Shown: positions 31,069 to 42,681 of the stretch, one piece after another
Numbering within the stretch: position 1 is the stretch's first letter
How the letters are laid out: every line of letters starts with the position of its first letter
DNA from: Fereydounia khargensis
Lineage: Eukaryota; Basidiomycota; Ustilaginomycetes; Urocystidales; Fereydouniaceae
Reading direction: 5' to 3'
Length of the DNA stretch: 64,000 nucleotides
Assembly (NCBI GenBank): GCA_026413255.1
Contig: JAOCZO010000012.1
Location: 124,001 to 188,000 of the forward strand
Translations under genes and position numbers: made by a program
Notes under the pieces: generated by a model
Told to the model about the DNA's origin: nothing
What the model saw: the letters and a program-made list of their open reading frames with translations, nothing else
The model's database searches: none

Positions 31069-31137
31069 AAATGCATAATGAGTTAGACATTGCACAGCGA
31101 GCGTCAGGGTATCGAAATAGTGCTTGATCAAGCCAAA

Positions 31138-31939
31138 TTAAGCGGCTCTTCCTACGACCTCATACCAGCGCCCACCTCGTGCATCTTCGTTCCGCACGAT
31201 GGCCAACTGGGTCACCTGCCTAGCAACCTGTGTTGCAGACTGCTCGAGCGAGTCGGTGCGCTGTCGCTGAATCTCGACGACCTGTCTGCGTATCACTCTA
31301 CCAGTCTCCGTTTTGACAGGCAGGAGGAGAGCGACGCTACGAATACGAAAGCGGAGTGTGATGTCGTGGAAATCGAGGTTTGGAGGTAGCTGTGGAGCGA
31401 GGAGATCTTCGGTTCTCGCCTGTGGCTGAGCCCAGCTGAACAGATCGTCGTACTCGCCCTCGTCATCGTCGTCATTGAGGAGCAACTCAGACTCTTGGCC
31501 TGCCTTCTCGCGCCAAAGACACAGGCCTATGAAGTGGTCCAGAGCTCGTACCTCTCGCCTCCCTCCCGTGTCACTGCTGAACGGCGCTTGTACCCGTTGA
31601 CTGTACGATGTCGCGTATCGATTTCGAAGGATGTGCATTGCCGCTGTGTCATGTAAGCTCAGAAACAGCCTAAGGAACAATCATTCGAGCTTGGATAGAC
31701 TTACCAGAGTACACGGTCCGACTGACCAGTCGAACAGATTGATACAGCTCGTAGCGCTCGTACTCATCTGCCATCAGGAAAGAGAGTATCCGTATCCAGA
31801 CTGACATGGGAAAGCCCCCTGACCTGTCGGACGCGCTGTATGCCGGCGGCGGTAGCTCGGCCGGTGGCAAGTCGAACGTCTCTTTGAGTCCCATTGATAA
31901 TGTTGGCGATGATGGGGGTAGGGTGGTTGTCGTGGTCAA
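31138..31939 (-). CDS. F-box-like protein, function unknown
   Basis: Two exons (31939-31705, 31643-31138) give 246 aa. The segment SVWIRILSFLMADEYERYEL then SVRLVSRTVYS resembles an F-box helix arrangement, continuing across the splice as AAMHILRNRYATSY. The acceptor at 31644 was chosen because it is the one that keeps the frame and the LVSRTVYSAAMHILR helix. An acidic stretch LLNDDDDEGEYDD follows, then a beta-rich C-terminus. No catalytic motif is seen. It may be an SCF adaptor, but this is weak. Confidence 0.6.
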
Positions 31940-32206
31940 GGAGATGAAAGGCTGTGCTGAGCCTGTGTGGTGGGCTTTGCTAGCCAGCTACGGTAGCGTA
32001 ATGGCTATAATGTGGAGGCGGCTGGCCTGTGCCAAGAGCGCGGCTGCGCCATCATTCATGCGTTCACGGCACACTCGAGCTCGGATCCAGTATGGTCACA
32101 GAAGGTTTGGCATAAAGGCAATTACCAGTACAGACAAGTAACTAGATACTACATGATGGTGTGCTTTTTGGGCGGGTGATGGCGATGGTCGTCGATCAAT
32201 ACTTAT

Positions 32207-33328
32207 TTACTGCCACACCTTCTTGGCCTTGGCGAGCTTGTCCTTCAGGTTCCACTTTTCGGCGTGCTCGACATCGATCAGGACAGCGACCTTGCCCTCC
32301 GTGTCACCCGTGAAGAGACGGAGGAAGGCGTCCTCAGCACCGAGAACACCAAAGGTGACGTCCTCCGTAGCCTTGAGGCGGCCATCAGCAAGCATGGCAG
32401 GCACCTCCTCGAGGAACTTGCCCTGCCACTTGGGGATGAAGGACGAGACGATAAAGCCCTGGTACTTGATCTCACGCTTGACAATGTTGAACAGGTTCTT
32501 GGGGAACTTGATATCCTCAGGCTTCTCAGCGTTGTAGCCCGAGATGTAACCGCACGCAATGATGATACCGTACCTGGCCGCGTACTCAATGTAGGCCTCG
32601 AGCTGGTCACCACCAACATTGTCAAAGTAGTAGTGGATACCCGTGTCGCCGGCAAACTTCTTGAGCTCAGCGTGCACGTCGGCAGTCTTGTAGTTGAACG
32701 CAACATCCGCACCAAGCTCGTTGCGCAGGAAGTTGCACTTCTCCTCGGAACCAGCCGAAGCAATCACCTGGACGCCGGCGTTCTTGGCAATCTGAACGAC
32801 GAGCTGACCGACGGCACCCGCGGCACCAGTAACAAACATCTTGTTGCCGGGCTTGAGGTCGCCAATGATCTCCTTGATCGACATCCAAGCGGTCATACCA
32901 GGCATGCCCGCAGCGCCAAGCCAGGTAGTGATCGAGAGGCCAGTCTTGGGGAGGTCCATCTTGCGAAGACGACCCGAGCCAAGCACATCAGCGGAAACGA
33001 CACTGTACTCCTCGAAAGCCATGTCCCAAATAAAGACGAGGTCACCAGCAGCAAAGCCAGAGTGCTCGGATCGGATGACCTCGGCAATTCCAATACCGCG
33101 GATAGGGCTGTCAACTTCGTAGGGAGGGGTAAAGTAGGTCGGGTCGCCCTTCATGCGATTGCGCATGGTAGGGTCGAGCGAAACAGCCACATTGCGGAAC
33201 AGAGCACCGCCGTTGAGGGCAACCGTGTCGAGGTCGATCTCGGACTGACCAGGACGGGTGGTGACACCAGGCTGCGGGAGGCCGTGCTTCTGCACCGAGT
33301 TGAAGAGGACTTGACGGTTGATCACCAT
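32207..33328 (-). CDS. Zinc-free medium-chain reductase (leukotriene B4 dehydrogenase/alkenal reductase type)
   Basis: A 373-aa single exon. NADPH-binding motif GAAGAVGQLVVQIAKNAG with a downstream SAGSEEKC. The conserved substrate-side strings LDPTMRNRMKGDPTYFTPPY and YFDNVGGDQLEAYIEYAARYG are typical of MDR double-bond reductases that lack catalytic zinc. Likely reaction: NADPH-dependent reduction of alpha,beta-unsaturated aldehydes or ketones in the cytosol. The antisense strand is open over the same span because of codon bias and is not a gene. Confidence 0.9.
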   Translation of the reverse strand: MVINRQVLFNSVQKHGLPQPGVTTRPGQSEIDLDTVALNGGALFRNVAVSLDPTMRNRMKGDPTYFTPPYEVDSPIRGIGIAEVIRSEHSGFAAGDLVFIWDMAFEEYSVVSADVLGSGRLRKMDLPKTGLSITTWLGAAGMPGMTAWMSIKEIIGDLKPGNKMFVTGAAGAVGQLVVQIAKNAGVQVIASAGSEEKCNFLRNELGADVAFNYKTADVHAELKKFAGDTGIHYYFDNVGGDQLEAYIEYAARYGIIIACGYISGYNAEKPEDIKFPKNLFNIVKREIKYQGFIVSSFIPKWQGKFLEEVPAMLADGRLKATEDVTFGVLGAEDAFLRLFTGDTEGKVAVLIDVEHAEKWNLKDKLAKAKKVWQ

Positions 33329-34022
33329 ATTGGGCTGTGTCGGGAAACCAGGAGGAGGGTGGATGGGAGGTGAACTGAATGGAGGCGGTTCAAGTCTCTG
33401 TATTCTTTAAATGGGATTCCTTCCTCCTTGCCACCATCGCGAGGTTCTCATGACCCACTTCGGCCCAGTGGGCTGGCAACTTGGCGGACTCGGGCTCAGG
33501 CTCAGGCTGACACACCTCTCAGACGAGTCCCGTCAGACGCAAGTTGAGGCGTTCTCGTCACAACAGACCTGCATCGGCTGTGCTTGCCGCTCACTGTGCA
33601 CGAGCGACTTGTTGTGGACCAGACGAGTGTGCATTGATTAACTCCGAGGGCCGCACTGGGCACGCGCACGGGATCGTCTTCTACCTCTTTTGGTATTGGT
33701 GCTGCTGCTTCTGCTGTTGCTGTTCGCTGGCTGAGCCCTCCACATTTCAGCTCACGTCGCTGGAGATTTTTCCAGAGCTTTTTGCTTGGTTCAAGTTTTT
33801 CCGGCCTGGAATGATTTCGGCTCGGAAGACAGTTGCCTGCTCTTCCGGTCTGCCCGTAACCCGAGTGCCGATCGAAGAGGCTCGGCTTCGCATCGATACC
33901 AACATTCTTTCGCCCAAAACAACAGAGCCACATTGTTGCTTGCCGGGTATTCATGGAGATTAGATAGTGTCAAGATGCACAGAAGAACGGCCGGAGAAAG
34001 AAACAAAGTCCACACCAACAGG
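33329..34022. other. Intergenic, no gene seen
   Basis: About 700 bases between two minus-strand genes. It includes a TGCTG/TTGCTG microsatellite-like tract near 33698-33724. Overlapping short frames only. Confidence 0.5.
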
Positions 34023-35615
34023 TTACCCTGCGTTGCCTCCGCCACCAAGTCCCAGCTTATTGAGGAAAGCCCTTCCCTTGCCTGCAGGGCCTCCGTTGTT
34101 CGACTCGGTCGCCGCCGTCTTAGGCGGCCTTGGAGGCGTAGGTGTTCTTCCTCCCGTTCCTGGACGTGTCGGTATGTTTGGGCGTGCTTCGCCGTATACA
34201 GGTTTGCTGCTGTTGCTGTTGCTGTTGCTGAAACCGAGCGACTGATTTGGCGGTGGCTCAAGCTCCCCAATCCTCTCTTTGGAGAGCGTCACTCGCATCT
34301 TGGAGGGCGGTACGTACTGCGCTCCAGAACTGCTGCCACCCGCAGCTCCATTGCTAGAGCTAGGTCTTGAGCCTTTCGAGTGGGACGAAGCACTTGGTGG
34401 ATCGAGCTTAATGATGCGCCTCTTGGGAGTAGGTGACGGTGAAGCAGCTGGGGATGAAGTGGCTTCGTCAGTCTGCACATACTGGTATAGCTCGTCCTCA
34501 ATCGCTTGTCGCCTGTCAGCCCGTCCGTAAACCGTCCCCTTTGCATCGTCCGGCAGTCGATAGTAAGCTGCTTTGACGCCAGCCGCAATCTGGATCGTCT
34601 TTGACGCCGTCTCAGCCGAATCGGACCGCAGCACAATAAGGTACATGCCTTTGCCTTTGCCGCGAGTGTTTTCTGGATCTTCATCTACTCTGAGTAGATT
34701 GATGCAATGGTCTATGTAGTCTTCGTTCGTGCCCCAAGTGGTGATAAGCACCTCATTGGGCTCCAAATTCAGATCCGAGTCCGGGGCGGGGATTCCAGCT
34801 GGCCCGCTCGATCCACTTGCCTGGCGGCCTACCTCAACGAGATGGGTGGCTGACAGACCCTTGCCTTGTGACGAGGACTGCGATGCCTCAGTGGAAACGT
34901 ACATGTTACGCTCCCCGTTGCTAGCCATCTTTTCGTCATAGTCTTGGTCGAGGAGCGCACAGAGCGACATGATAAGGCAGAGCTCAAGCCCACGTTTGTC
35001 ATCCACTGCGAGCCGATCCAGGTTGTAGTCCATCAACTGGAGCATGGCAGGTTTGCCCTTGCCGGTTGACCGATACTGGGCAGCGAGTACGTTCGGATCA
35101 GGTTTGCGGACTACTTCGCAAGTATAGCTCTTAAGGGCAGAATCGCGATGCCACTGAAAGGTCTCGTCCGCAAATTGGAAGAGCCAGTCCTGTCGGAAGG
35201 TCATATTCTTCTTCTCGAGCTTGAGCTCCGAGACGGGATTGTGCAGTTGGATCATCTTTACCTTTTCTGACGTGGACGATGCGTTTACAGACGCAAGTAG
35301 GCAGTCTGGGACGAGACCATCGAGAAGAATGGAAGAGTAGCGAGCCGAGTTGGTAGCGCGTTGTCGTGTGTATAGAGGGGTCAGCTTGGCATAGTCTAGC
35401 GACCCAGAGTTGCGTCGACGGGCCGAGGGATCTGGGATGGTGCCGCTGAATGGCTTTGGACGATTGTCGTCCGGATCCTTGCTTGGCACCTGAGGCGCCG
35501 GAGGAGCACTCTCGGGCTGATTGGCCTGGTAGAGATCAACGATCCAAGGATGCTGTGGACGGCGGACAAAGTGGAGGGTGAAGAGCGCCTTATCTAGCGC
35601 CATACTGAGGTGCAA
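34023..35615 (-). CDS. Conserved-looking 530-aa protein of unknown function
   Basis: A single-exon frame; the start could be the Met at 35615 or 35600. The first ~220 residues look folded (FTLHFVRRPQHPWIVDLYQA, SELKLEKKNMTFRQDWLFQF, SYTCEVVRKPDPNVLAAQYR) and may be a beta-rich domain of the kind found in Tubby-like or lipid-binding proteins, but I cannot assign a family. The middle is charged, and the last 150 residues are Pro/Ser/Gly-rich and disordered, ending GKGRAFLNKLGLGGGG. Confidence 0.65.
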   Translation of the reverse strand: MHLSMALDKALFTLHFVRRPQHPWIVDLYQANQPESAPPAPQVPSKDPDDNRPKPFSGTIPDPSARRRNSGSLDYAKLTPLYTRQRATNSARYSSILLDGLVPDCLLASVNASSTSEKVKMIQLHNPVSELKLEKKNMTFRQDWLFQFADETFQWHRDSALKSYTCEVVRKPDPNVLAAQYRSTGKGKPAMLQLMDYNLDRLAVDDKRGLELCLIMSLCALLDQDYDEKMASNGERNMYVSTEASQSSSQGKGLSATHLVEVGRQASGSSGPAGIPAPDSDLNLEPNEVLITTWGTNEDYIDHCINLLRVDEDPENTRGKGKGMYLIVLRSDSAETASKTIQIAAGVKAAYYRLPDDAKGTVYGRADRRQAIEDELYQYVQTDEATSSPAASPSPTPKRRIIKLDPPSASSHSKGSRPSSSNGAAGGSSSGAQYVPPSKMRVTLSKERIGELEPPPNQSLGFSNSNSNSSKPVYGEARPNIPTRPGTGGRTPTPPRPPKTAATESNNGGPAGKGRAFLNKLGLGGGGNAG

Positions 35616-35994
35616 CTCCTATCCACAAGACAGTATGGAACTGATGGTGAAGTTGGTGGTAATGATGATAGACCAAGAGTGCCCTCCGAGCACAGTCAAG
35701 GACAGCGTAGACCCTAGGGTTCCGAGTGAGCCGACCCGGCCTATCGTGTGGGTCGGCGGGACGCGCATGCTTGGCGCTGGCTCAGCACCGCCACCAAGCA
35801 GAGAATGAAACGCATCCCGGCTGGCTTGCATCGAGCAGCAAAGTCAAAAGTCAAAAGTGAGCGTTTTGCGTTCGGGCCAGAAAGGAGGGAAAAAAGTTAC
35901 TGAGTCAGACACTCTCCACATTTAGGCTCGTTGCTTTCCCACAAGATCACACCGTACCGCATCGCATCACATCGCAGCCACCGTCTATCACAGG

Positions 35995-36435
35995 ATGACT
36001 TCGTCACGGTCTTCCACCGGCCTGAACCTAAACAGCCCCCGCGCTATCTTTCTAGGGTGAGTCGCGCTTGAATCGGCACCTCGGCGGCTATGCTGACTCG
36101 TTTCATTCGTCTTTCACGGACAGGTGGACTGCACTGGTCTTTGTAGCTGGATTTGGATACTACACTGTCAAATCCAGCAACACGCAAAAGAAGAAAGAGT
36201 TCATGATGAAGCAAGCTCAAGAAGGCGGCCAAGCAGGTGAGTTGTTGCTTCTACCCTCTTCTCCTAGGTGCGCTCGGTCTGTGACGGTTTTGGCCGACTG
36301 AAACCCGCAATCTTGTTCGTTTGGTTCGCAGCGACGACGTATACGCCAGGAAACAATGAAAAGTTGCAAAGATCACCCCTCCAATCGTTGACAGACGCAT
36401 TCAGCAGGCAGACCGATCAGCGATCTAAGCAATAA
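35995..36435 (+). CDS. Small single-pass membrane protein (92 aa)
   Basis: Three exons (35995-36056, 36124-36236, 36332-36435) with consistent phases. Residues ~18-36 (AIFLGWTALVFVAGFGYYTV) form one membrane helix, followed by a lysine-rich segment NTQKKKEFMMKQAQ. This size and shape are common among small mitochondrial inner-membrane proteins. No family is assigned with confidence. It is divergent from the 530-aa gene, with a shared promoter of under 400 bases. Confidence 0.7.
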
Positions 36436-36642
36436 CAACCCAGGCCCACCCCCCAACAATCTGTACATTAGATTCCTCCCCCGATCAAGGAAACGGGCTT
36501 ACACTGTCGCTGTTCTGCCCTCTGAGCAATTTTACAGGCACACACAGCTCCCCAGCCTGAGACTGTGAGAAAACTGCTCCCTAAACATTGCAAGACAGAT
36601 GGACCCGATATACTTATGCTATGAACGATTTTAAAGATACAA

Positions 36643-38284
36643 TCAGTGGCCTGAGGGTGGTGCAGTCCTCGCCTCACCCGTCTTCCAGTAAGATCCGTTC
36701 GGGAAGCTGGCAGGGGGAAGAATGATTCTTGTTAGCTGCCTTTTCGACCAGGAACCCCACATCAACACTCACCTGTAGTCCTCGATCGAGCTCTTGAGCA
36801 TCTCGATACTGTACCCGCCGTTCTGCTCGGTCGGCGCATTGTATCGGCCGGCCTTGTTGATGCTCACGGGGTTGACAAAGTGCTCGTGAAGGTGGTCGAC
36901 CCACTCGAGCACGTTGCGTTCGTGGCTCGCGCTGATGCAGATGTAGTCGATCAGGCTGAGGTGGACCACGTACTCGCAAAGGCCAACACCTCCAGCGTGC
37001 GGGCAAACGATCTTGTTAAACTTCTTGGCCATGAGCATCACGGCCAGGATCTCGTTCACACCTGCCAATCGGCAGCTGTCAATCTGGACCACGTCGATCG
37101 CATCCGCTTGCAGCAGCTGCTTGAACGTCATGCGGTTGTGTGCGTGCTCGCCCGTTGCTACGCCAATCTGGAGGTCCTTAATACCTCGACGAATCGCGGC
37201 GTGTCCGAGAACATCATCTGGCGCGGTAGGCTCCTCGATGAACCAGGGCTTGAGGTGAGCCAGCTTGTGCATGTAGTCGATCGCCTCTTGTACGTCCCAG
37301 ACCTGGTTGGCGTCCACCATTACTACACAGCCCGTGGGTCCGGCGTTCTTGCCCTCGATGCTCGCGGGCGATGGCGCGACTCGTCCCGCCGGCATCTCGG
37401 CAGGGTTGTCGACAATAGATCGGAGGAGTGAGAGACGACGAATGTCGTCGTTCACGTCCGAGCCAACCTTGAGCTTAAAGTGATTGAAGCCCTGGGCGAG
37501 CGCACTCCTTGTCAGGCGGGCGACCTTGGCATCGTCGTATCCACTCCAGCCGGCACTGGTTGTGTAGGCCGGGTAACCGTCGCGGACCATCTCGGCCTCA
37601 CGCTCGGCCTTGCCCTTCTGAGCAGCGCGAAGGATCTCGAGCGCCTCGTCTGGGGTAAGCGCATCAGTGATGTAACGGAAAGGAATGCAGGCCACCAGCT
37701 CTTCGGGCGACATGTCAGCAATGAGCTTCCACAGAGGCTTGCCGCGAGATCGTGCAAAGAGGTCCCAAATAGCGTTGATGACAGCAGCAGTGGCAAGATG
37801 AATGACACCCTTCTCAGGACCGATCCATCGAAGCTGAGGGTCGGACACCATCAGCTGCCAAGTCTGACCCATGTTGGCGAAGAGAGGCTCGATCTCGCGA
37901 CCGAGCAGGAGCTCCTCAATGATAGAGGCGATGGCCTGGCAGCAAATCTGCACAGCACACACACGGGGAAAGTCAATCCCTTGGTCCCAAAAGCAGTGGT
38001 AATAAACCAGTTCTACTCACCTCATTACCCTTTCCGATAGTGAAAGTCATTCCAAAGCCTCGAAGACCGCCTTCCTTGACCTCGGCGTTGATGGCCTGGT
38101 CTTGTCGACCACGGTAGCTGACAATCTCGGCCTGGTCCTTGGGGGAAGTGTAGAGGATGACATAGGCAGCCGAGTAGTCACAGGTCTTGTTCATGCTGTC
38201 CGTACCATCTCCAGTCAGCGATGTTGGGAAGCGAACATCGTGGATAGAGTAGGAGGAGACGATAAGCGGCGAAGACTGGGTCAT
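36643..38284 (-). CDS. L-fuconate dehydratase-like enolase-superfamily enzyme
   Basis: Three exons (38284-38021, 37947-36773, 36706-36643) give 500 aa. The third exon adds YSFPNGSYW, a C-terminal motif known in the family, so stopping at the intron would truncate the protein. Catalytic features are FKLKVGSDV (general base Lys), VMVDANQVWD and WFIEEPTAPDD (metal ligands), ATGEHAHNR, and CPHAGGVGLCEYVVHL. The reaction is dehydration of L-fuconate or a related sugar acid to a 2-keto-3-deoxy acid, in cytosolic sugar-acid catabolism. An insert near residues 250-290 lengthens it relative to the ~440-aa norm. Confidence 0.9.
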
Positions 38285-39609
38285 GGTTGGAGACTTTTTG
38301 GGGGAGCAAAAACCGAGACGGGGGAAGGGGAAGGAGATGGGGGCAGAGGTCGAGAACGTGGGGTTGCGAGGGAGCAAGCACTTCTATATACTAGCGCGAA
38401 CGGGCCTGGTCGATGCTCAACGTCGCTATGGACTCATCGTCGATGCAGGCTCCAAGGGACTGACCGGCGAGACCTGCGGGCGGGAGAGTGGGGGACACAC
38501 GCAGCGAGTACGTTAAGGCTCGTTTCCTCGAGCTGAAAGAAAGTCCGACCACAACACCACGCGGGGGAAGGAAGGAAGGGCTCGGTCATTTAGTCGGGCC
38601 TTCTTCTGTCACCTTGCTGGCCCCTGGCCGCTTCCCGCCTGAACGCCTCGTACTCTTTTTTTCCCCCGCTCCTCCACTCTCAGACCGGTATTCTCGCGGG
38701 TACGACTGCAATGCCCACACAGACGGAACAACACCATCAAAGAGCTCCACCGAATGAGCCCTGTACGGTTGAACCTTCAACCCGCTATCACAGACAAGTC
38801 CTATTGTCCAGACTCTAAGTTTCTGACGTATATTTATGAGGAGAAGGCTTTGACCGGCAACTAGACGAGGTGTTGCGGCGGTACCCCGCATTTGAATAAA
38901 TTCGTCGGCTGTGGGCCTGAACGTCGAGCTAGGAACTGAAGTGGCCCCGGAACCGTGGCGCGTCACCGTGGGGGGAAAACAAAATGGGCCTGCGGGTCAC
39001 CGTGGGCAGTCGCAGGGTGAGGTTTTTGACCAAGCCACGCCAGGCCAGGCCATACCGTACGGTACCTACCTACCTTTTACCTAGAATCCCATAAGACCTT
39101 CAAGCCCCAAGGTTGACTCTGCCCAGCCACTCAGACGCAAAGCCATCGTGGAGTTTTTGAGTCTCGGTCATTTCTGCTCCTTTGCTACTCGCGGCTGGTG
39201 GGTGCAAGACAAGGCCTTTCAAAAAGGCTGGTCTTTTCTTCGGTCGTGGTCAAGACGAGGAAGAAGAAAGCATATGGCTCGGAGCCGAGTCTTAGAGGCA
39301 GACACCGGGGTACCGTATGTCCGAGTTGAAAGTCAGAAAGATATTCCCATTTGGCTTGCCACGCTCAATTCATTCATCCAGGCGCGCAATTCAAGTACCA
39401 TATGCATAACTTAGGGCAGGCGTGACACGACTCGAGGGGGTCCAGGTCCCGGCACCGGCCAGGCCCCAAGCCGGAGCTCGGCTCAGCTTTAAAACGAAAG
39501 GCGATTCACTGTCCGGCTGGAACGCCTGTTTCATCTTGACTCAGTCCCCATCATTGCCCATAATACAACTACCTCCACCGTCGTTTGTCTCTCAGCACTC
39601 AGCATCAGC
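38285..39609. promoter_or_regulatory. Divergent intergenic region
   Basis: About 1.3 kb between the divergent fuconate dehydratase and enoyl-CoA hydratase genes. It contains a perfect 12-bp palindrome TACCGTACGGTA (39053-39064) and two GTCACCGTGGG copies (about 38963 and 38996). Frames at 38102-38757 and 39148-39712 are not convincing. It probably holds both promoters. Confidence 0.45.
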
Positions 39610-40550
39610 ATGTCGTTCCCAAAGCCATACACCAGCTTCGAGGCAAAGTACCACAAGCTCAGCTTTGCAGCCGAGGGAGTGCTGCTCTTGTCGTTCAACC
39701 GCCCTCCGGTGAATGCATGGATCGATGCCAAGTGGCAGGAGACGCAGCAGATTCTCAAGCATGCTCGCGATGACCCCGAGGTCAGCGCTATTGTCGTGGC
39801 CGGCGAGGGACGCGTATTCACTGCAGGCCTGGACCTGATGAGCAACAGCCTTGGCGAGATTGTCAGCGGAGACCTGGACACTGCACGCAAGGCATTCTAC
39901 ATGCGCAACCACCTGCGAGACTTCCAAGAGGCCATCTCGTGGTTTGAGCATGTCGAAAAGCCCGTCATCGCTGCGGCACACGGTGTCTCTTACGGCCTTG
40001 GTGTCGACCTCATGTCTGCATGCGACATCAGGTATGCTGCCAAGGGCACTCGATTTAGTATCAAGGAGGTCGACGTCGGACTCGCTGCCGACATTGGCAC
40101 GCTGCAGCGATTCCCCAAGATTATTGCCAACGACTCGATCGCGCGCGAGCTCGCGCTGACCGCGAGGGAGTTTGACGCGGATGAGGCTGCGCGTATCGGG
40201 TTCCTCAGCAAGGTTGTCGACGGTGGCAGGGAAGAGGTTGTGGGTGAGTAGTATCGGTGCCACATCATGGCCTATCTTTCTGTTCGGGACAAAGACTCAC
40301 TCGCTTTTGGTCTTCTGACTTGTACCACACACTAGCCGAGGCTGTCAAGACGGCTGCCAGTATCGCTGCCAAGTCGCCTGTGGCGGTGAGGGCGACCAAG
40401 ATCTTTATGCTTCACGGCCGAGACCACTCTGTTGCCGAGGGTCTGCAGTTCACACAGGCACTCAATGCAGGGCTGCTTCAGTCTGAAGACCTTCCGACAG
40501 CCATGGCCGCGTCGATGCAGAAGAAGAAGGCCACGTTTGCCAAGTTGTAA
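39610..40550 (+). CDS. Enoyl-CoA hydratase/isomerase (dienoyl-CoA isomerase-like)
   Basis: Two exons (39610-40243, 40336-40550) give 282 aa. Crotonase-fold motifs are GRVFTAGLDL (oxyanion strand), AAHGVSYGLGVDLMSACDIR and FSIKEVDVGLAADIGTLQR, which carries the acidic residues typical of delta3,5-delta2,4-dienoyl-CoA isomerases (ECH1). It would act in beta-oxidation of unsaturated fatty acids in peroxisome or mitochondrion. The C-terminus KKKATFAKL could serve as a weak type-1 peroxisomal signal (AKL), which supports a peroxisomal site. Confidence 0.9.
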
Positions 40551-40828
40551 TTTGATGAATTTGATACGCGCACCCGCCGCCATTTACAGGACATGTTCTC
40601 AAAGTGTGGCGTGTGGTTGTCTGCAAGTGTGGCAAGGCGCGTGAGTGTTGAGAGTGAAGCGTGAAGCGTGAAGCGTGACGGGCGCGGCTGAGTCGGAGCG
40701 CATTTCTGTAGAAATTTCTCCACACGAGTTTTGTGACGATCCGAATCACAATCTCAATCTCAGCAGCGTGGGCCTTCTGCCGCTACCACCACCTTCACAA
40801 CCACTGACAGCAAGCAACCTTGCCCAGC

Positions 40829-41798
40829 ATGGGTGATTCAGGGTATAAGGGTGTGTCCGCGGACCAAGACTCGCGTTTCAAGAATAAGGAGGCCGCGCTT
40901 CTCAAGAGCATCAAGTTCCCATCCAACTTTGATCACAAGGTGGACATGCGCAAGGTCGAGCTGTCGGTCATCAAGCCGTGGGCAGCGCAGCGCATCACTG
41001 AGCTACTCGGCTTTGAAGACGACGTCGTGCTCGAGTATGCTGCTGGTATGCTTGAAGAAGAACGGCATCCTGACCCTCGAAAGATGCAAATCTCACTCAC
41101 AGGCTTCCTCGAGTCGCAGACGGCCACGTTCATGTCAGAGCTGTGGACTCTGCTCCTTTCAGCGCAGGATTCCCCAGGAGGCATTCCGGCCATCTTTGTC
41201 CAGCGCAAAAAGGAAGAAATGCAGAAGCGCAAGGAGGAGGAGGAACGGATGCTCCGCGAAGCGAGGAAGAAACAGGACCTCGATCGCTGGCGAGAACCAC
41301 CGCGCCGCTCTGCCCCCTCTGGCAGGTCACGGTGGGACAGCGGACCCCGAGGATTCAAGGACAAGCAAGGCAACACCACTGAACGGGTCCGCGATGAAGG
41401 ATGGGGAAATCGTGCTGCTTCCCGGCGCCGCTCGCCATCACCACCACCACGCCGCAGATCACCATCCCCACCCCGACGTAGTGATAATCACCGACATCGT
41501 GGCTACCGGCGGGATGACGAGCGCCGAAGCCGAAGAAGCACAAGTCGTAGCCGCAGTCGAGAGAGGAGAAGGAGAAGATCGCCATCGCGCTCGGTCACTC
41601 CAGACTACAGAGGCAGCAGCAGGAACGACACGTCAGACAGCCCGCCTCGGCCTGCGCGTGATGTCGAAAGCGATCGGCGTCGCGAACAAGAGCTACGAGA
41701 CCGGCTTCTCCGTGCCAAAGTGAGTTCTACTCCCCTCCGAAACCCCCTCTCCAGTTGGTCTGCGAGTCGCTGACGCCGAACAGAATGCACAAGCCTAA
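40829..41798 (+). CDS. PWI-domain splicing factor (SRRM1-like)
   Basis: The PWI domain spans residues ~30-120 (VDMRKVELSVIKPWAAQRIT to TLLLSAQDSPGGIPAIF), with the I-KPW variant of the Pro-Trp-Ile motif. A Glu/Arg helix follows (QRKKEEMQKRKEEEERMLRE), then RS-rich and SPSPPPRRR repeats, all typical of SRm160/SRRM1 co-activators of pre-mRNA splicing. I splice an intron at 41720-41783 (GTGAGT...ACAG) to end RAKNAQA (301 aa). Without it the frame runs to 41773, ending SSWSASR. The spliced form is favoured but not certain. Confidence 0.85.
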
Positions 41799-41854
41799 CC
41801 TAGCATGAACACGAAAATGTATAACAGCACAGTACTGTACAGTACAATACAGAT

Positions 41855-42535
41855 CTATTTGCGTTCGAGTATGTATGCGTAGTGGTAGACCTTGGGAGCG
41901 TGAGCATGTGTCGACGAAGAACTCTGGTCCGGCGTTGAACGTGTAATTTCTACAGGGAACGAGTCAACCAGCGTCCAAGGCCACCTTGGGTCGTGGGCGA
42001 CGTCTCTCCATCGGTCGGCCGAGTAGCTTAGGCAGTACCATCGCGCGTGTGGTGCAGCTATGCGAGCCAAGTTTCGCGAAAGGACCAGGACAGGGCTCTG
42101 TGGCTCGTCGTGAAGAACATCGGGGCCCGTAGCTATGGCGTCGGTGGTGCTCTTATCGAGAATGGTGTCGAAAGTCGCACTGGCTGCTGCGAGTCGAGCT
42201 ACGTCCGTGTGATTGAGCAAGTCGAGAGCGTGGTACTCCATGCGAACGCGACCGAAGACGGCTTGCTCCGCTAGTCGAGCAGCGGCTATTGCCGAGCTGG
42301 CAAAGTCCACATTGACGATAGCCACGCCTGGCAAGCGAGAGAGGAGCTCGTGCGAGAGGCGAGAGGTGCCCACTCCGATGTGCAGCACTCGCCGGGCTGA
42401 CGAGCTCACTGCCCCAGCGGGAAAGCAAGCGCCACTGTTCAGCCATTCGAACCCAGTCTCACCCGTCTCCCGCGAGTCAGTGACGAAGCGCCGCTCCCAG
42501 TACTCGACGGACGAGTACTCGGGCCCGCGAGACAT
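41855..42535 (-). CDS. Class I SAM-dependent methyltransferase (METTL12/13-like)
   Basis: 226 aa from the ATG at 42535, chosen because MSRGPEYSSVEYWERRF begins like the YW-x-x-RY N-terminus of eEF1A/citrate-synthase lysine methyltransferases. Motif I is LHIGVGTSRLS, motif II VNVDFASSA, motif IV FDTILDKSTTDAI. The family methylates lysines on translation or mitochondrial proteins. The exact target is unknown. An in-frame upstream Met (42643) would add a basic leader. Confidence 0.8.
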   Translation of the reverse strand: MSRGPEYSSVEYWERRFVTDSRETGETGFEWLNSGACFPAGAVSSSARRVLHIGVGTSRLSHELLSRLPGVAIVNVDFASSAIAAARLAEQAVFGRVRMEYHALDLLNHTDVARLAAASATFDTILDKSTTDAIATGPDVLHDEPQSPVLVLSRNLARIAAPHARWYCLSYSADRWRDVAHDPRWPWTLVDSFPVEITRSTPDQSSSSTHAHAPKVYHYAYILERK

Positions 42536-42681
42536 GCTTCTGAACGTGGTGTGGTGGAATGCCTTGTTCTCTGCACTTTTAATCTTTTTTCTTCTTCTCA
42601 CTGGCCCATGCAGGGTAAGGCGCGTTTCAATACCCTCACACACACTCTCTAGAAAGACAGTGTCTGCATCCCTGTTGCTAA

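Noticed and set aside
32264-33373. 369-codon open frame on the plus strand
   Set aside because: It is fully antisense to the well-supported zinc-free reductase; the open frame is a by-product of GC-rich codon use.
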